From the NCBI GenBank assembly GCA_002633025.1, contig NMRB01001628.1:1-64000 (forward strand): DNA of 64,000 nt. Reading direction: 5' to 3'. The notes under the pieces are model-generated. The model saw nothing but the letters and a program-made list of their open reading frames with translations, was not told the origin of the DNA and ran no database searches. The position numbers and the translations under genes were made by a program. The DNA is from Notospermus geniculatus. Taxonomy: Eukaryota; Nemertea; Pilidiophora; Heteronemertea; Lineidae. Below, one piece after another: positions 44,905 to 54,885 of the stretch. Position 1 is the first letter of the stretch, and every line of letters starts with the position of its first letter.

Positions 44905-47900
44905 TTACCTTGAAGATGGATCACATCGATACTGCAGCAGTTTCGTGGCTGTTGACATGAGTCTTCCGATGTTTGCTCCCTTTGGACATCCCAACTTTGT
45001 GGGCTCCATTTCTGTGAGTTGGGAAAAAAACCCTTCAGCATCCTGGCTACCGACTGCACGCTGGTTATATGGCATTTGGCAAAGTTCATACATATACAGA
45101 TGGGCGTCAACACTGCACAGAAAGCCTTCGAACATGGTCGATGACATTCCTTTCACGTACATCCCAGGAGGAGGAAATGATTCGAAGTCTACTCCTTCCA
45201 AGAGGAACTCTTTCAATGCAAGACGATGCTGCACACGCTTCAGTGCTGGTACTCCTGGCTTGTCCTCAGCATCATACCAGTTTCGTATCAAACGGACAAA
45301 ATGTGCTTCCCTTGAAAATCCGAGTGATACCATTACTCTCTCAACATCTTCCGAGAATGTGCGCCGGGCAAATGCTCCACTTTGCCTATCAATCAAATCA
45401 AAGACTAGTGCCTTGCTCAGAACATCGGGATGCTTCTCCGCTACACTCTGCCAAGCCTCTTTCCTTATGGCGTAGCCACCAAGTCCATCTTTGCAAACCT
45501 TCACTCGTAAATTTACGAGAAGGTGGTGGCCATCCAGGACCTTGACCTCCAGTTGCTTCCTTGAACTGCTGTACTCAGGATGGTAGTACCAACTGACTCT
45601 ACCATCAATTCCAACAATCTCTGAACATTTAAAATCACCTTCCCACTCAGGAATTTTGACAGGGCACAGCACAGCGGTTGCTAGAACACTGTTCAAAACT
45701 GCCTTTGGATACTTGCTGCTGGCAAGAACTTTAATGGCACAATCACGAAGGGAACGCACAACTGATTTAACAGGTCTGGCTGGCTTGCCTACAACTGTTT
45801 GGTCTCCAAATTGTTCGCTAAGGAAGTTGACCTTTTCCCATTTAAGCCATGTTTTCTTGTGAGAAGCCTGGTGCAGAGGTGTAACCACAGTCATCATGAC
45901 ATCCAGTTCAGCAACATTCAGCTTGTTCAATGAGCCAGCAGACTGAAAACTGTCTCGGACACTCTGTAGAGTTGCGTTGACCCATTTTTTCTTTGGCTTT
46001 TCCCGTTCCAAACTTCGCCACCCTGTCAAAATCTCTGTGCAATAACTGTCTGGTAGATAAATTTTGGGAGGTGGTGGTGTCGATGATGATGATGGATGCG
46101 ATGCAGTGACAGCTGGCAGATCCGGAAGGAAATCTTCATCTTCCAAATCCACTGGAGACGTCGAACTGGTATCGGTTGTCAATCCTACTTGTAGCTGTTC
46201 AGCCATGGTCTGACCAACACTTGTAGTGATACTTGCAGCAATTTCTGCTGTGTCAGCTTCATCAAGCACAGGGTCGGGGAGCCATCCTATGTCTGGGGTG
46301 GGAAGACCAGTAGGTTCTGGATCAGGGTCTGTAGTTTTCTTGGCCCAAAGTGACTTGTTCTCTGGCGTTCTAACGCATATCAGTCGGTCGTCTGTGCTGG
46401 AGACGGCTATGGCACCACTGCTCAGCCTATCTACAATGACCTGTCCCTGCAGACTCTTTTGAGAATCAACGTCACCAATGCCCTTTAGGCGTTGAAGTAT
46501 CACTGGCTTTGGTGTCGATTTAGCCTCCCCCCACACATCTTTTTGGAGCTGAAGCCTTGTCAGTGGCTTACCGTCTGCATCCCTTGTCATTACCGCAGCC
46601 CACTGACCATCAAAAGATACGCATGGGACATAGACCTTCTTATCATGGCAAGACTGAAGCACTGTCTCGATCATCTTTCGCACTGCCCCAGTAGTCAGAC
46701 TATATCCCTTAAGGCCATAGGCAATGGGCAATGAATGAGGTACCTCCTTGTGCCAACTCCTGTTAACATCAGATAGCATGAAGGCCACAACCTCTGTACC
46801 TTTGATACGGCATATCTGGTAACATTCCTTCACGATCCCTGTGGCTTCATTGAGGACTTCCAATGCATCCACTGCTCTGTCAGGTTTCAACAACGGATGC
46901 TCCTGTTCATAATTCCATGCAAAGATGTAAGGAGTAGCTGTGGCATTTACTGAGAGTTGACTTGTCTCCTCACACTTCACTGATGGTACCTCAGCTAGTA
47001 GCACCACATTCTTTTCCAAAAACTTTGGGAAGTATTCAGTCTTCAACAACTTCGAAGTCTTTGATGTTGCTGCAGGTCGGCGTGGACAGTCTTTTAGGTA
47101 TATAGACTGTGCCTCTTGGAAAAGCACTTCAAACAACTGGCGGTCAAATTTCACCTCAAAGACTGTCGTACTTTGTGCCGAATATGATAGGTACAACAGC
47201 TTCTCAACACCCAGTGCAGCCATCTCTGATAACACTTGTGGGATGTACCTTTCTGGCATCTTGTAATGCACAGGGGTTGTAAAGTCATTCGGGTAAGGGC
47301 ACTTAACTTCAATGGCAACATCTGGAGGGCCAACATTGAGGTTTTTGGCGTCAAATCGGCGTAAAAACTACCATCAGGCGAGACAGCAATGAGTGGCTTG
47401 TCCCCAGCTTGTAATACATAAACGCCCTCCTCACAATAGGCACGATGCGGGAAGTAAAGAGGAGCAATTCTACTGGCTAAGGTGGCTATAGCATGTGGCT
47501 CATTAGTAGTCCCATGGGCAAGGTACTTCTCCACCTGAGATGACCTTTGCTTTGGCGGCATTTTGCGGACTTTCTCATCGTAGTGTTGCTGTTGGTCCTT
47601 GAGAGTACTTCCTCCCACTGCATTGTTGAGTGTACTTCCAGATACTGGGATAGGATCCCTTACAGCAAACCACTCAGGAGTCCTCTGCTTTATGTAAGCA
47701 CTGTCCTTAAGACCAGCTGGTAGCTCTCCTGGTGATTTAAGTGCAATCATGTTGGGCTGAAAGTCTCGCTGAACACTGCTACCATCAACTACCAAATGCT
47801 CCGTACCGTACACCTGACAGCCAACCACACATAGTTTTCTGATGCATTCCAATGCCTGCTGTATGGCTGAACTTATCCGGTAAAGCTGACACTGTATGCT

Positions 47901-50900
47901 ACTGATGGCGAAAACATACTTGGATGACCTCCAGTCATCTCCACCCAAGCTTTTGAACTTTTTCAGCCCAGCATCCTGTTTAATCTTCAGCTCTCGAAGA
48001 TCCTTTATCCTGAGGGTCAAAGTGTTAATAACCACTTTGATTTTCTCCACAATTGGTACAGCAGTTGGAAAGTCTGTGAGATTTGTGCCATGCCTATCAA
48101 ACAGGTTCACAACATCATCAACATGACACAGATCCTCCTGAAGCCTGTCTAATCGTTGCTGCAAAGTTACATTGTCCTCGTGTCCAAACAGGTCGACATC
48201 CCCAGAGTCTTCGCTCAGACCACTGGCAACCTTCTTTCCATCTACTGAAATAACATGAGGAACCCCGGCCTTTGAAGAAGCTACAGTATCAAGAGCACTG
48301 TCAATTATCCCTGGCTTCAAAGACTTGGGTAGGTCTGATGGTGCAGCCTTCCTCAGGACACTAACTTCAGGTACAGCAAAGTTGATTTCGCTCTCAGCCG
48401 GGTCATAAAATCCACGTTCAGTGTCCCCTGCAACAAGCTGACCAAGGTTTTTTGGTCCGGACATGAACCGCAAGAACTTTCCGTGGAATAAGCTATTGCC
48501 GCATTCCCAAAACTTGATCGTACTTGACCAGTAAGTCATAGCAGTAGTAGATGACAGGCCATACCACCTTACTGTCTCCAACCACAGTAAAAATGCTATA
48601 TTATCCAAAGGATATTGATCGTCCTTGATTAGATGATGGAACATCATGTACTCGTGGAGAAGTCCCGCCTCTTTTAACTTCACTGCAACTACTGGCACCA
48701 TTGACTTAAGCTCGTCCACCAACCGGCTAGTTACATCATCCTCATCCTCCGTGTCTCGATCAGCAGAACCTGTAATAGATGAAAAAATAACTCAATTAAA
48801 GACACCATAACTTGACCAAATCATAGCGCTCAAGAGACGGTACCAGTGCCACCTGACCTCACGCCAATAACATTGGTGCCAGTGACATACGCAATGAATA
48901 AATTATGGCAGATACACAGGCGGTCAATGCTAGTGTACCACATCCCCTTTTGAATTTTTCAATGTATTAACAAAAATTCTGACATTTTAACAGGCCCAAA
49001 ACATCTTACCAGCAGTAGTTTCCACAAACTCCTCTTGTTGCGCTTCAACTACAGGCAGCGATTCACCAAGCCCTGAAATCAGAGATAAGTTTTTTGGAAG
49101 CTTATGCAATAATTATCAATTCCATGATGCTTTACTGGAATGACGACTAAAAAACCCTCCTAAAACTCGCAACGAATATTACAATTACATCACGGGTCTC
49201 ACAAATCGGTTAAGTTCAACTTCAATATTATGCTTCTTTTGCAGAATCCAACTCATTTGACCATGATTGTTATTGGATAATACTAGTCCTGGAGAAGCAG
49301 CAGTGCTAACATTTCTCTGCTCCAGAGTTCATGCAACTTACCAGGCTCTTCTACTTCAATGCTTATGTACTATCAGTTCAAAACCACGCGTATATTCTCG
49401 CGTGGTCTGCGTGATCGGTGTTCCCTATTAAAGACACCATAACTTGACCAAATCATAGCGCTCAAGAGACGGTACCAGTGCCGCCTGACCTCACGCCAAT
49501 AACATTGGTGCCAGTGACATACGCAATGAATAAATTATGGCAGATACACAGGTGGTCAATGCTAGTGTACCACATCCCCTTTTGAATTTTTCAATGTATT
49601 AACAAAAATTCTGACATTTTAACAGGCCCAAAACATCTTACCAACAGTAGTTTCCACAAACTCCTCTTGTTGCGCTTCAACTACAGGCAGCGATTCACCA
49701 AGCCCTGAAATCAGAGATAAGTTTTTTGGAAGCTTATGCAATAATTATCAATTCCATGGTGCTTTACTGGAATGACAACTAAAAAAACCCTCCTAAAACT
49801 CGCAACGAATATTACAATTACATCAATCAGTTAAGTTCAACTTCAATATTATGCTTCTTTTGCAGAATCCAACTCATTTGACCATGATTGTTTTTGGATA
49901 ATACTAGTCCTGGAGAAGCAGCAGTGCTAACATTTCTCTGCTCCAGAGTTCATGCAACTTACCAGGCTCTTCTACTTCAATGCTTCCGAGCATGTCTGGA
50001 TCAGATGTGGTGGTTTCCATGGGAGTTTCCACGGGAGTTTCGGCACCTAAATAAAGCAAATTGGACAGCATCTTAGCATAACCACAATTCAATCCCTTAG
50101 GGCCTATTGCCTTGCAAGAACAATACACATAATTCATGTACCGGTACCAAAACATTAAGTCACCGAGTTATTTTGTAGAACCTGACAGAGCTGTCTTCAG
50201 TTCCTGATAACCAGTTGACTCACTGATGCAAGCCGGCAGTTTGTTGAGGATATGGAAAAAATCTGGAAGAATGTTACCAACTAGGCTACAATCAGGAGCC
50301 CTCTCTGAGAAGTCAACAGTCTTGGAAGAATCTTTTAAATTCCTCAAGTTCCCAGCCAGCACAAATATTGCAACCACAAAGAAGCTTACCAGAAGCTAGC
50401 AGTCTTCTCCTAGCCCAACTCCTTGTACTAGGCCTACGTGGATGTGGCGGTTCAACACTTTTCTTCTTGGGTGCAAAACCAAGCTGTTCGATAGGGAATG
50501 GAGTACTTCCCTCACCATGAAGCTTAGGAGATCGTGGTCTTGTTCTCCTTGCTTTGGCATGCTGGTACAAAGCCAAACCCTTCTTTCGTCTTCTCCGTTT
50601 TTTAGATTTGGTTTGGCTTTCAACATCAGCTTCAACCCTAAGAAAATAAAGAAGATAGACAAATTGAAGGAGAAACTTGCTCTGAAATATCCAGTACAGC
50701 AGGAGCAGCGACATGTTCGTTGCCCCATGCAGGCGACTATGTACACGGCGAAGCGTGGCGGCGCTACCGGTAATCAAGATGGTGAGGTGGCCATCTTGTT
50801 TCTTCATTCTTGCACTGGTGGTTTAGGCGGCGTACTTGATCCGACAGTATATAAAACGCCATATGATAGGCCTAGCCTAGGCCTAGGCTATATCACAAAA

Positions 50901-51521
50901 TAAAAAATGACTACTAGGGCCTAGATTAGGCCTACCGGTATAATAGGGCTATTTATTTCCCGATTTTCTATCGGCCTATGCCTACCTGTCGGTCGATTTA
51001 GGTTAGGCCTACTTCATGTAGGCCTAGGCCTAGCCTAGGCCTACTTGTCAGTCTTTATTACGACCCCGCCAACATGGCCAACACAAAACAGTAACCTCTC
51101 GCCTCTGAACCATGGCGGTGCCACCTCTGGGAGATGGTTGTGCACCACAAAATGCACATTTACTCCTCTCAAACGGGCATATTCTTACAAGCGAGTCGAT
51201 ACGTAGCACATTGAAATGTTTTCACTCTCGAATTATCGCGAATGCAGTGCGTAAAAAAGTAACATAACACACAAGAAACCGAAAAACTGGACAAAACCAT
51301 GGAAAAAATAGCACCCTGACCAGGGCCCAGTGAACTCTCCACCTTTGGCCATCTAAATCAGTAATACTACACAACTGTTCAAGCCTGGCCAGAGTTCAGT
51401 CTCATATTTAACAACTGCAGATCCGAATAAAACAATACACTCTGCACATTCACCTTAACTTATCCGTACTTTCAGCAACTTCTTCCTCAGAGTCAGCGGA
51501 TTCACTCGAATTCAACGCCAT
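44905..51521 (-). CDS. Transposon-encoded YqaJ-type nuclease joined to transposase-like domain, one frameshift
   Basis: Exons 51521-51454, 50637-50390, 50331-50182, 50046-49963, 49704-49642, 49072-49010 and 48769-44905. Every junction keeps phase, and with one extra base near 47352 the frame gives about 1,513 aa. Residues 1-225 are acidic, then basic (KKRRRRKK), with short cassette exons. Residues about 585-720 form a YqaJ/lambda-exonuclease PD-(D/E)XK domain: RTPEWFAVRD, GTTNEPHAIATL, VSPDG, and IEVKCPY with the catalytic ExK. Later segments resemble P-element/THAP9-type RNase H transposases: VAFMLSDVNRSW...LPIAYGL...VSFDGQW (about 890-950), LDGHHLLVNLR (about 1306) and SQDAEGFFSQL (about 1469). 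The frameshift lies between SPDG and ExK. The 56-nt intron between exons 2 and 3 is unusually short. The nuclease assignment is firm, the transposase tentative. Confidence 0.8.
48800..49960. repeat. Tandem duplication of ~0.55 kb including a 63-nt exon
   Basis: 48800-49365 and 49432-49985 are nearly identical, differing at scattered bases and by small indels. Each copy includes the 63-nt phase-1 exon (49010-49072 and 49642-49704), encoding a 21-residue LGESLPVVEAQQEEF cassette. The left copy also has a cut-off piece of the next exon (EEP end at about 49340-49365). Both exon copies keep canonical splice sites. Confidence 0.9.
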
Positions 51522-51530
51522 TTTGTCATG

Positions 51531-51620
51531 TTTACCTCTGGATGTGGGAAAACCCGACTCTGGATGTGGGATTGCCACGGCGATAACCTCTGCGCGATGT
51601 GTGGGTGATTCCCCAGGGTG
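51531..51620 (-). repeat. Right terminal inverted repeat, probable promoter/5' UTR of the nuclease gene
   Basis: A perfect 90-bp inverse of the left TIR. The start codon of the nuclease-transposase gene lies 10 bases inside it (51521), after a 6-codon upstream frame (ATG at 51529). Promoter function is inferred from position. Confidence 0.85.
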
Positions 51621-51914
51621 GAGATGTCTGTTGACCGCGCCATAGCAGTCTGGGCTCCGACGAAGGCGGCCATCTTGTGCAGCCCGTCACGGGCTAAGAA
51701 CATGAAGAAGGTCATGGCCATAACGGCATTGTTCGCGTTTGTATGCGACATACAACTGTTCTGGGTCATGGCGTACAGCATTGATGAAAGAACAGGTAAA
51801 TAAATTACAATGCAAAAGTGTATAGAATCCGTGTAAATATGTCAACTGTATGCAGACTGTCCAAGATACAGAATAGCACAAAATTGACACACAAAATGAT
51901 AATAAGCAAGAAGT

Positions 51915-52035
51915 CAATCTCCAGAATTCACGAATTTTCGACCCCAACCGGGGTCTTTTTCAAGTGGAACTTTACAATCTGAAACTCTAGAAAAGACTGA
52001 GCTGAAACCCGAATGTGGGGCAAAATTGATTAAGT
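51915..52035 (+). repeat. GACCCC..CGGGGTC dispersed repeat, single copy
   Basis: It shares GAAGTCAA, TTTTCGACCCCA-CGGGGTC and GAAAAGACTGAGCTGAA with the foldback at 54385-54685, and with a fragment at about 39330-39430. Confidence 0.7.
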
Positions 52036-52207
52036 CTGGAGGGCGAAGTCGGTGGGGGTATGGGGGCCCTCCGCCAGAAAAAAATGAATATCTACATCCT
52101 CTCAGATGCATTTCCCCGACATCTGACACCACAACAACATGGCTTGAATAGGGAAAATGGCCTTTTAGAGGAGAAATTTGCTTTGTCCCTTTTTGCTGCC
52201 CCCCCCC

Positions 52208-52240
52208 NNNNNNNNNNNNNNNNNNNNNNNNNNNNNNNNN
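52208..52240. other. Assembly gap in poly-C tract
   Basis: 33 Ns flanked by C runs on both sides (52200-52207 and about 52243-52262). True length unknown. It lies in the intron between exons 2 and 3 of the broken GPCR locus. Confidence 1.
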
Positions 52241-52887
52241 AACCCCCCCCCCCCCCCCCCCCGTAAACAGCATGGCATAATGTTCTCCAGCACTGTTCAA
52301 TCAGGATCACGATGCCTCCCGACGGTGACAATCATTTTATTCCATCCGGTGTCGAATATTCGCACTCTTAAAGGTATGTCGTTGATAGAGTTCGTTACCC
52401 CCGAAGCTCTTCTTTTTGCCACTCTACCCATGCTTCATCAACTCCTGGTTGGAACTATATCATCGGCTGCAACATCGCCATCATCATCGGCGTGAGACGA
52501 GCAGGAGATAAACGTAAGCGAATGACAGCGACGTCTGGCGGCAATCACGAAAATACGAAATCACGTGAGAGGGAAAGCAAGTTCACGATGCGCATGCTCG
52601 TGATGGTGAGCCTCGCTTACGTTTTGTGTTCTATACCAGTGAAAATGTATGCATTTTATATACAAGTTCCTAGAATCGGTGCCATATTGTACAACATGAC
52701 AGTGACGTACTGGTTTCTGCCATACAAAATTGTGTCCTGGGCACTCGGGCTTGTTTGTATTGGGAAGTCAACTACGCAGTCAATTTCTGAATGTATTTAT
52801 TGGCGGAGGGAACAAATTCCGGAACGATGCTAAAGACATATTTTCAACATGCCGCAGGAAAACTCTTGATCCACTCTTTATCTTTAA

Positions 52888-53041
52888 AGGGCCTCTAGAG
52901 GCAGCTCGCCATTAGGCTACTATCAGTACCGGTTCTTCAGCTAGGCGGCGCCACTTTAACGTTAATCACCAGTACGAGGTATTGAACCTGGGTTTTCCCC
53001 GGGGTTTTCCCCAGCCATGCTGGGCTGCCTCTAGAGGCCCT
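52888..53041. mobile_element. MITE, TTAA target, same family as 14417-14613
   Basis: A 154-bp element with ends AGGGCCTCTAGAGGCAGC and GCTGCCTCTAGAGGCCCT, with TTAA at 52884-52887 and 53042-53045. The duplicated segment at 59877-59880 keeps the unoccupied site (one TTAA, no insert), which proves the boundaries. Confidence 0.95.
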
Positions 53042-53998
53042 TTAAAATGACTTTCTCCTTTTGTACATCGGTGTAAGTTTTTTTTGTATTCCCCATCTGT
53101 GAGTGTTCCCTTTCTATTGTCTGACGGATTAAGCTGCGACTTGACAATAGGGGACACATAGAGAAACGTGTCGATCTGTCTGCCTGTGTTTTCAAACAAT
53201 AAAGGGACACACTGATCCACAGAAACACTGCCAGATGTAACACAGGTATATGCCTACAATATTAAAAACCGTGGTCTTCAACGCTGAGTTTTTAAAAACA
53301 CGTGACACAATTCTTTTCACTCTGTTCCGATCGTGCTCTGCCTGTTGGCCAGCGTACAGAATTTGCAACCTCTACAACTTAAACAGGAGACAGTGCAAAC
53401 GCCCCCTCAAAAAGTCCACGCTACAAAATTGCAGCAACAAGAGACAGCGCCAACGCCTCGTCAAAAAAAATCTATACTGCAATTAAAGATATCTGAGCAA
53501 CTTGCAGGGGGAAATGTGAATACCAAAGAAAGTGCTGAAAACACGTCTCTAATTTCCACTGTATCAACACTCAGCTGCCCTGTAGTACGAACTTTGTCGC
53601 GGAGTATCTTCCTGGTCGTGTGGTAAATGTAGGCTACTTCGGTCTGTTCACAACCCCGGGTTCGCAACGTGACGCTATAGACCTTCGGGTCTTCACTCAG
53701 ACGGCAGGTTCATGAAATACATGTATGAAGGCGTTTGCTTTAGCTTAAATTCAGGAAGCAACAACTGGGCTTTAGCATTTCTGGATTGAAACAGGTGCAG
53801 TTATTTTCGTCTTGTGAATGGATAAGCAGTGAACCTCGGTCGCGTCCACCGTCCAGCCAGTAGGATATCTTGGTTGAAGCGGATGGATGTGGCGTTTCAC
53901 AAATCAACATCAACTGCCACTGCGGTACGGGTTGACACGCATTGCATTCTTCTCGTGTACGCGATGCATGTTACCGTTCGCATTGGCTGTCAGTTTAA

Positions 53999-54149
53999 GC
54001 TAGATTCATACTTCTCCGCCCTTTGCGCTTTGCACTTGTCCGTTGCCTATGTTTATCTGTGGTACAAACATTAAAATTACTTTTTCTATCTCGCACTCAC
54101 ATTCGAAACGGACACGCGCAAATCGCAAAAAGCTAAGTATGAATTGGCC
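53999..54149. mobile_element. MITE, TTAA target, ATTCATACTT-type ends
   Basis: A 151-bp element: left end GCTAGATTCATACTTCTC, right end AAGTATGAATTGGCC, TTAA on both sides (53995-53998 and 54150-54153). The duplicated segment near 62255-62275 lacks it. The inner arms pair through GCGCTTTGC and related words. Confidence 0.75.
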
Positions 54150-54384
54150 TTAAGTCGATTTACTTTGGAAAATGGGCGATTCCCGAAGTGACAGCAGGTG
54201 TATGTCATGAAGTCAGTGTCTTAATAATCTAATGCCGCCATATTCATCCCCTCTACAGCATATACAATAACGGATTAAGCGTTAAGGGCTTTAATCCCGT
54301 GACAAACAATACCGGCTGGCATAGGAAAGGGCAGAAGATTCTATTCCACCCTACACACAGAGCTCCAAAGAAAAGAGCACAAAA

Positions 54385-54685
54385 GTCGACACACAAAATG
54401 ATAATATACAGGAAGTCAACTTCCAAAATTTCCCAAATTTTCGACCCCAGTCGGGGTCTTCCTCAGGCACTTTCTGGTAAGAAACTCCAGAAAAGACTGA
54501 GCTGAATCCCAAATGTAGATCTGAAGTATCCTGTATCCTTAAGTATCCTACAGGATACTTCAGATCTACATTTGGGATTCAGCTCAGTCTTTTCTGGAAT
54601 TTCTTACTAAAAAGTGACTGAGGAAGACCCCGCTTGGGGTCGAAAATTTGCGAAACATTGGAAGTTGACTTCCTGTATATTACCC
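54385..54685. mobile_element. Foldback of GACCCC..GGGGTC repeat
   Basis: Arms of about 140 bp pair around 54537 (AAGTATCCTGTATCCTTAAG and inverse). Each arm has CTGAGGAAGACCCC...GGGGTCGAAAATTTG. Related single copies lie at about 51915-52035 and 39330-39430. Confidence 0.8.
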
Positions 54686-54885
54686 TACACTGAGCCGACG
54701 TGAAGAAATTTTTGGCCACTGAAGGGAGTTCTTCTGATGGTTATATGGTTACTGTCTTATGAAGTTTGGATCCGACCGTTCGGATGGAAAGATCGAGTCC
54801 ACGAAGCTCTATTTTGTCTTTTTTCTCTGATTGGATGTTAATCCATGTTTGACACACAGGCATTGTGGTACTCGACTTTTCACTG

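Larger units (their letters stand above)
41153..51620. mobile_element. 10,468-bp transposon with perfect 90-bp TIRs, C2H2 and nuclease-transposase genes
   Basis: The left TIR 41153-41242 and right TIR 51531-51620 are identical inverses over 90 bp, beginning CACCCTGGGGAATCACCC and containing two CCCACATCCAGAG words. GAGAT is present on each side (41148-41152 and 51621-51625). The flanks rejoin to the TM3 codons of a GPCR exon, where undisturbed paralogs have a single GAGAT (for example near 55785). Subterminal inverted copies of CAGAGGTGGCACCGCCAT occur at 41621-41638 and 51112-51129. Two convergent spliced genes fill the interior. The TIR identity argues for a recent insertion. A CAC terminus and 5-bp duplication recall Transib/RAG elements, but the proteins do not. 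Confidence 0.93.
38240..52860 (+). pseudogene. GPCR locus of the plus-strand subfamily, broken and interrupted by a 10.5-kb element
   Basis: Exon 1 (about 38240-38514) encodes TM1-2 (GNVMAFLVATKPSNRNQS, GLALAD), but an early frameshift near 38272 (ATGCTGTAGCG) and another near the end break it. Exon 2 is in two halves, 41093-41152 and 51626-51795, which rejoin as an open TM3-TM4 exon (SGLVLAE, then SVDRAIAVWAP) once the inserted element is removed. Exon 3 (52374-about 52850) has lost about 15 bases in TM5 after LLVGTI and carries further frameshifts near TM7. Insertions also lie in intron 1 (38524-39886, 40081-40714, and part of a hAT end at about 40862). It was clearly once a three-exon GPCR like the intact one at 54.9 kb. 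Confidence 0.85.

Noticed and set aside
44945-45545. Two overlapping plus-strand frames of about 170 aa
   Set aside because: They are antisense shadows of the transposase-like exon, which has the motif content.
50182-50637. Reading exon 2 of the nuclease gene straight through without the short intron
   Set aside because: The read-through frame stops within about 22 codons, whereas a GTAAG donor and an AAAAG acceptor join the next open exon in phase. The short intron remains the weakest junction of the model.
41153-51620. Interpretation as a Transib/RAG-type element
   Set aside because: CAC ends and a 5-bp duplication fit, but the heptamer is CACCCTG rather than the usual CACWATG/CACAGTG, and no RAG1-like core is recognised in either gene.
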